Assembly (NCBI RefSeq): GCF_004349105.1
Contig: NZ_SMLB01000027.1
Location: 1-64,000 of the forward strand
DNA length: 64,000 nt
Direction: 5' to 3'
Source of the DNA: Jiangella aurantiaca
Lineage (GTDB): Bacteria > Actinomycetota > Actinomycetes > Jiangellales > Jiangellaceae
The notes under the pieces are model-generated. The model had not been told where the DNA came from. It was given only the letters and a program-made list of their open reading frames with translations, and made no database searches. The position numbers and the translations under genes were made by a program. This document shows, piece after piece, positions 59,837-64,000 of this stretch. Every line of letters starts with the position of its first letter. The stretch's first letter is position 1.

Positions 59837-61048
59837 TCAGGCCGCACCGGCCAGCGCGAGGTCCACGGAGGCCGCCGAGTAGACCGCCTCCACCACCATC
59901 GCGACCGCTCCGGCGACGCCCGCGCCGTCGCCGAGCACGCTGGTCGAGACCTGCAGGTCCTGGGTCGCCAGCGGCTGCGTGCGCTGGTGCAGCCGCTCCT
60001 GCAGCGCCGGCATGAAGTGCTCCTGCGCGCGGATGACGTCACCGCCCACCACCAGCGCGCCGGGGTTGAGCAGGCTCACCGCGGCGGCGAGCACGTCGCC
60101 GATCTGCAGGCCGGACCGGCGGACCAGAGCCACCGCCCGGGGATCGCCGGCGCGGGCGAGGTCGACGGCCTCGCGGCTGGTGCTCACCGGCAGGCCCTCC
60201 TCGGCCAAGGCGCGGGCGATGGCGCCGCCACTGGCGCTGGCCGCCAGGCAGCCGCGCGCGCCGCAGGCGCAGGACGGGCCGTCGCCGTCGTCGGCGATGC
60301 GCACGTGGCCGATGTCGCCGGACCCGCCGTGCCGGCCGCGCACCAGCTGCCCGTTCACGATCACTCCGGCCCCGATACCGGTGGCGACCTTGACGAACAG
60401 CAGCGACGTGGACGACGTCGGCGCCGCGAGGTACTCGCCCAGGGCCATGAGGTTGGCGTCGTTGTCGACGAACGCCGGGACGCCGAGAGCCTCTTCGAGC
60501 CGTTCCTTGATCGGATAGTCGTGCCAGCCGGGCATGATCGGCGGCCGGACCGGCCGGCCGGTCTCGACGTCGACCGGGCCGGGCACCCCCACGCCGGCCC
60601 CGACCACGGGCGGCACGTCGGAGCCGACGTCGCGCAGCATCGCTTGCCACGACTCCTGCAGCCAGCCGAGGCAGGCGTCGGGCCCATCGGTGATCCGCAG
60701 CGCCACGGTCCGTTCGGCGAGATGAGCGCCGGCGAGGTCGCTGACGGTGGCGCGAGCGTGCCGGGCGCCGAGATCGGCGCCCAGGACCAGGCCGTGCCGC
60801 TGGTTGAACGCCAGCCTGGCCGTAGGCCGCCCGCGAGCACCGGTCTCCGTCGCCACCTCGCGCACGAACCCGGCGGCGAGCAACTGCTCCACCCGCACGG
60901 CCACCGTCGAGCGGGACAGCCCAGTGTGTTCCAGCAGTTCACGCCGCGTCCGCGCGGCACCGGTGCGAATCAGCTCCAGCAGCCGCCCGCCACTGGTGGC
61001 CGAGCCCACCTCGACGGCCCGCACCGCCGCCGTGCTCACTGCGTCCAT
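59837..61048 (-). CDS. ROK-family transcriptional regulator
   Basis: A 403-residue repressor. The N-terminal winged helix is RRELLEHTGLSRSTVAVRVE followed by QLLAAGFVREVATET. The ROK domain has LVLGADLGARHARATVSD, GVGVPGPVDVETGRPVRPP, VFVKVATGIGAGVIVN-like sequence (LLFVKVATGIGAGVIVNGQL) and the zinc motif CACGARGCLAAS. Typical sugar kinases of this family have GEIGH; here it reads SGDIGHVRI, so sugar binding rather than phosphorylation is likely. GGGGTC precedes the ATG at 61048. It is divergent from the SGNH hydrolase and near two glycosidase-like genes, which it may control in response to a sugar. Confidence 0.92.
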   Translation of the reverse strand: MDAVSTAAVRAVEVGSATSGGRLLELIRTGAARTRRELLEHTGLSRSTVAVRVEQLLAAGFVREVATETGARGRPTARLAFNQRHGLVLGADLGARHARATVSDLAGAHLAERTVALRITDGPDACLGWLQESWQAMLRDVGSDVPPVVGAGVGVPGPVDVETGRPVRPPIMPGWHDYPIKERLEEALGVPAFVDNDANLMALGEYLAAPTSSTSLLFVKVATGIGAGVIVNGQLVRGRHGGSGDIGHVRIADDGDGPSCACGARGCLAASASGGAIARALAEEGLPVSTSREAVDLARAGDPRAVALVRRSGLQIGDVLAAAVSLLNPGALVVGGDVIRAQEHFMPALQERLHQRTQPLATQDLQVSTSVLGDGAGVAGAVAMVVEAVYSAASVDLALAGAA

Positions 61049-61145
61049 GCGCCGACCCCCTTCCGGCCCGTTGCCTCTCCACCCTGCATTCTCAACCGAG
61101 TTGCTCCCGTACGATCGCCGGGACGACCCGGACGAAGGGACGGCG

Positions 61146-61763
61146 ATGCGCCTGCCGACCGCACCCCAGCATGCCGCGCTGACGGCGTACGGCCACTCCT
61201 GGGTGGGCGGCGCCGGCGCGTCGGCGCCCACGACCCGGCTGGTGGACCGGACGGCGCGGGCACTCGGCCTGCGCGTGGACAACCGCGGCGTCAGCGGTAC
61301 CGCCAGCCCCGACACGGCGGCCCTGATCCGCCGCGAGCCACCGCCGCCGTCCGCCGCGTTCCTGATCATGACCGGGCTCAACGACGCCCGGCTCCACGGC
61401 CTGTCCGCGCGCGGCACAGAGCAGTACCGCGAGGCACTGGCGCAGATCCTCACCGCGGTCACGACGACGGCGCCGGCCGCGGCCGTCGTCATGGTCGAGC
61501 AACCGCACCTGCTGGACTACTCCGGATACGCCCCGCACGACCAGGGGTCCGACGACGCCGTCGATCGCTACAACGCGATCCTGAGTGAGGTGGCGAACAT
61601 GTTCGACGCCGCCGTCACGGCCCGTGTGGCCGACTGGGACCCGGGGAGCATGCTCGACGACGACGCCGTCCACCCCAACGACGCCGGCCACGCCGCCGTC
61701 GCCCGCGCCGCCACCGCCGCGCTCTCCGCCACCGATGAACTCGCCGTCATCGCAGACGACTGA
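61146..61763 (+). CDS. SGNH/GDSL-family hydrolase
   Basis: A 205-residue SGNH hydrolase without signal peptide. The nucleophile Ser18 lies in LTAYGHSWVGG, a GDS-like block in which the usual GDS is GHS. The oxyanion glycine is in DNRGVSGTAS, the Asn in MTGLNDARLH, and the catalytic Asp-His pair in DDDAVHPNDAGHAAVA. Such enzymes deacetylate sugars or hydrolyse esters. It lies in the same direction-divergent group as the ROK repressor and the two glycosidase-like genes, so deacetylation of a glycan is a sensible guess. GAAGGGA precedes the ATG. Confidence 0.88.
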   Translation: MRLPTAPQHAALTAYGHSWVGGAGASAPTTRLVDRTARALGLRVDNRGVSGTASPDTAALIRREPPPPSAAFLIMTGLNDARLHGLSARGTEQYREALAQILTAVTTTAPAAAVVMVEQPHLLDYSGYAPHDQGSDDAVDRYNAILSEVANMFDAAVTARVADWDPGSMLDDDAVHPNDAGHAAVARAATAALSATDELAVIADD

Positions 61764-61771
61764 CGGCGACC

Positions 61772-62947
61772 TCATCGCTCGTCCATCGCCAGGACCAGAC
61801 CCGTCCAGCTCTGCGGAACGGCACCGAGCGCCCGTCCGTCCTCGGCGTGCCAGTACTCCGCCCACCCGCTCGCCACGGCGTCCGCGCGGGTCCGTTCCGC
61901 CAGCGTCGCCGCGTCCTCGTCCCGGCCCCAGCGCCGCAGCGCGAGGTGGAAGAGGTAGTTCAGGTGCGGCCAGGCCGCGCCGCGCCAATACATGCCGGGG
62001 TCGTACGACGGGTGGGTGCGCGCCACGTTGGCCGGCCCGGCCGGCGCTCCGAAGCGGTCCGGCAGCGTCAGCTGATCCAGCGCGGCGTGCGCCTTGCCGG
62101 GGTCGGACGTCACCAGCGCGCCCATCACGCCGTCGCTGATGGGGATCCGGGCCGACGGGCCGCCGCCCACCACGGGCAGGTCCGCCCACAGCGCCGCCGC
62201 GGGGTCCCAGAGCAGCGCGTCGGCCGCCGCCGCCAGCCCTCGGGCCCGCCCGGCCAGCTCGTCGTCGGCCAGCAGGTCGGCCAGCTCGGCCAGGTTGAAT
62301 GCGACGTAGGCGTTGAACGCGGCGGGTTTGACGACGAACGAGGACGACCAGGTCGCGGCGCCGTCGGCGGCGAAGCTCAGATCGTGCACCCGGGCGGCGT
62401 TCCAGGCGCTGCGCGCCGCGCGGTCGTAGTCGGCGGCGGTGCGTCCGGGCGCGCCCCAGTCGTCCCAGCGCGGCGAGTGGTCGTTGCCCGCCTCCCACGG
62501 GTGCACGACGTACAGCAGTCCGTCGTCGGCCCGCCGATGCTCCCACAGCCAGTCCAGCCCGCGCCGCGCCCGATCCAGCACCTTCGGGCCCACCGGCAGC
62601 CCGTGGGCCGCCAGCACCCGCGCGGCGTGGCCGAACATCGGCGGCTGGGCCAGCGACGACGACGCCGGCAGCGGGCCCAGCCAGGTGTCCGGCGGCTGGG
62701 GACCGTAGCGCATGTGGGGCACCAACCCGCCGTCGAGCTGTCCGTCCAGGACGGCCGCGAGCTCGGTGACCGCCCGCTCGTCACCCAGATGTGCCCAGAT
62801 CACGGCGTGGAAGCACGAGTCCCACAGCCACAGGTGCGGATAGGTGAACGGGTTGGGGACGCAGTAGCCCCGGGCCGGGTTCCAGTGCGCCTCCAGCAGC
62901 GCCCGCACTCGCGTGGCGAGCGCGGCGGGCTCAGTCGGACCAGTCAT
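61772..62947 (-). CDS. MGH1/GH63-like glycoside hydrolase
   Basis: A 391-residue protein of the (alpha/alpha)6 glycosidase class. Key blocks are NPFTYPHLWLWDSCFHAVIW, PWEAGNDHSPRWDDWGAPG and the barrel motif YWRGAAWPHLNYLFHLAL, with EYWHAEDGRALGAVPQSWTG at the end. The layout matches mannosylglycerate/glucosylglycerate hydrolases and trehalase-like enzymes (GH63/GH37 clan); the acid residues are probably the Asp in WDSCF and the Glu in EYW. There is no signal peptide. The ATG at 62947 overlaps the end of the upstream paralogue by 17 bp. The substrate is undetermined. Confidence 0.82.
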   Translation of the reverse strand: MTGPTEPAALATRVRALLEAHWNPARGYCVPNPFTYPHLWLWDSCFHAVIWAHLGDERAVTELAAVLDGQLDGGLVPHMRYGPQPPDTWLGPLPASSSLAQPPMFGHAARVLAAHGLPVGPKVLDRARRGLDWLWEHRRADDGLLYVVHPWEAGNDHSPRWDDWGAPGRTAADYDRAARSAWNAARVHDLSFAADGAATWSSSFVVKPAAFNAYVAFNLAELADLLADDELAGRARGLAAAADALLWDPAAALWADLPVVGGGPSARIPISDGVMGALVTSDPGKAHAALDQLTLPDRFGAPAGPANVARTHPSYDPGMYWRGAAWPHLNYLFHLALRRWGRDEDAATLAERTRADAVASGWAEYWHAEDGRALGAVPQSWTGLVLAMDER

Positions 62948-64000
62948 GGGCCAGCACGAGGTCGAGGGTGGCCGCGGCGCTCCATGACTGGTCGAGGCTG
63001 CCGAGCGGCTCACCGGTCACCGGCTCGTAGTACTCGGCGAACGATCCGTCCGACAGCTCCGCCAGCGCCGCCGCACGCAGCGAACCCGCGACGTCCTTGG
63101 CGCCGCGCCGGTTGAGCATCCAGGCGAGGAACCAGTTCATGACGGGCCAACTCGGTCCCCGCCAATAGGCGCGCGGCCGGAACTCCGGCGACGAGGGGCT
63201 GGTGGTCGGGAGAACGGGGTGGCGCAGGGCGGGATGTCCGGTCCACCGGGGCGATCGCAGCAGCGCCAGCAACGCCCGCTCCGCGGCGGTGTCCAGGCCG
63301 CCGCTGATCAGCGGCGCGAAGCCCGCGATCGTCTCGACCCGGATATGGTCACCGGTCACCAGGTCGACGTCCAGCGCGAGGCCGCCCGACGCCTCGTCGC
63401 GGGCGTCGAGCACGCCGCGGCGGAACCGCTCCGCGGCGCCGAGCAACTCGTCGTGCTCGGGCCGGCCGAGCCGGCGCGCCAAGGACGCCAGCGCCTCGTT
63501 GGCGACGGCGAAGGCGGCGGAGGCGAAGACGTCCGTCGTGAGGAACTCAGCGTGCGGCCGCACGCGGGCGTCGTCGTAGCGGGCTCGTTTGAGCTGTTCG
63601 ACCAGCCACAGGTACCGGTCGTACTCGGCCGGTTCCGGACGCTGGCTCGCATCGGCGACCACGGCGGTGTCGCGGCGGGCGTAGGGCGGCAGGTCGTCGC
63701 CCACCACGACGTGCGCGTACACCGGGTCCCATCGCGGCGAGTTGTCCATGCCGCTCTCCCAGCCGTGGTAGATGGTGAGCAGGCCGCGGCCCTGCGGATC
63801 GCGCTCGCGCACCAGATACCGATGCCAGGCGAGCAACCGGTCATACGCGCCGGGCAGCCAGCGCTCGACGTGGGCGGCGGCGGGCCCGCCGTGCGCCGCG
63901 GCGATCTCAGCGATCCGCTCGACGGCCAGCGCGTGGACCGGCGGCTGGCAGATGCCGCTGGTGCGCGGGCTGCGCGGCGCGTCGTCCGTCAGCTCCGCGC
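62931..64000 (-). CDS. MGH1/GH63-like glycoside hydrolase (5' end outside window)
   Basis: Partial gene: the frame is open to the right edge and codons continue past 64000, so the true start is not in view. The 356 visible codons contain IYHGWESGMDNSPRWDPVYA and the barrel motif AYWRGPSWPVMNWFLAWMLN, ending FAEYYEPVTGEPLGSLDQSW. It is a paralogue of the next gene (61772-62947), sharing the motifs WDxxxSPRWD-like and YWRGxxWPxxN in the same order. The two are translated in tandem with a 17-bp overlap. The substrate is probably related but not identical. Confidence 0.82.
   Translation of the reverse strand, partial: AELTDDAPRSPRTSGICQPPVHALAVERIAEIAAAHGGPAAAHVERWLPGAYDRLLAWHRYLVRERDPQGRGLLTIYHGWESGMDNSPRWDPVYAHVVVGDDLPPYARRDTAVVADASQRPEPAEYDRYLWLVEQLKRARYDDARVRPHAEFLTTDVFASAAFAVANEALASLARRLGRPEHDELLGAAERFRRGVLDARDEASGGLALDVDLVTGDHIRVETIAGFAPLISGGLDTAAERALLALLRSPRWTGHPALRHPVLPTTSPSSPEFRPRAYWRGPSWPVMNWFLAWMLNRRGAKDVAGSLRAAALAELSDGSFAEYYEPVTGEPLGSLDQSWSAAATLDLVLAHDWSD

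Overview
The window is very GC-rich DNA with the gene style of a high-GC actinomycete (Actinomycetota). Most genes start with GTG or ATG, and many adjacent genes overlap by ATGA or GTGA. Other hints are Tat signals on several exported proteins, a LivM-LivG fusion, a carbohydrate ABC transporter with no ATPase of its own, and an LLM-class (F420-type) oxidoreductase. The genus cannot be read from the sequence; a soil actinomycete with a large catabolic repertoire fits. No rRNA, tRNA, CRISPR array, prophage or intact insertion sequence was seen.

Layout. 1-2923: the 3' end of a TrpEG/PhzE-type chorismate enzyme, a hypothetical gene, a VOC protein and a LysE exporter. 2960-6584: ilvB-ilvN-ilvC on the minus strand, preceded by an attenuator with a nine-residue leader peptide containing Ile-Leu-Val-Leu. 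ilvD, for the next pathway step, lies about 19 kb away at 25543-27234. 6656-25394 is accessory material between these two ilv loci: a cytidine deaminase, a ParDE toxin-antitoxin pair, and a large two-armed catabolic locus. One arm (minus strand) is a Liv-type ABC transporter with two Tat-exported YtcJ-like amidohydrolases. The other (plus strand) is seven tightly coupled genes: an M24 hydrolase, TPP-dependent E1 alpha and beta, an AtzA-like amidohydrolase, a bicupin, an SDR-like protein and a HIBADH-like dehydrogenase. An XRE-cupin regulator sits between the arms. The substrate is unknown.

27295-37711: a carbohydrate ABC importer, a FAD oxidoreductase and an AraC regulator, followed by a second AraC regulator, a SnoaL-like protein, an SDR, an exported hypothetical protein and a Tat-exported flavin amine oxidase. 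37723-51438: a probable sugar-acid/glycoside locus, with a DUF1537 kinase and a PdxA2-like dehydrogenase (the known module for four-carbon acid sugars), a DeoR regulator and a cupin. Divergent from these are a complete peptide-type ABC importer, an aldo-keto reductase, a HpcH-type aldolase and a large (alpha/alpha)6 glycosidase-like protein. 51487-64000: TetR with a DMT transporter, a 2-hydroxyacid dehydrogenase, a sugar dehydrogenase lipoprotein, secreted hypothetical proteins, a wrecked TROVE/Ro60 gene, an ACT protein, an LLM oxidoreductase, a ROK repressor, an SGNH hydrolase and two tandem glycosidase-like genes, the last cut by the window edge.

The most notable non-genic signal is a dispersed hairpin repeat of about 65-80 bp, present three times (9734-9807, 16769-16832, 25414-25492). 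One copy is translated in frame and forms the linker of the LivM-LivG fusion.
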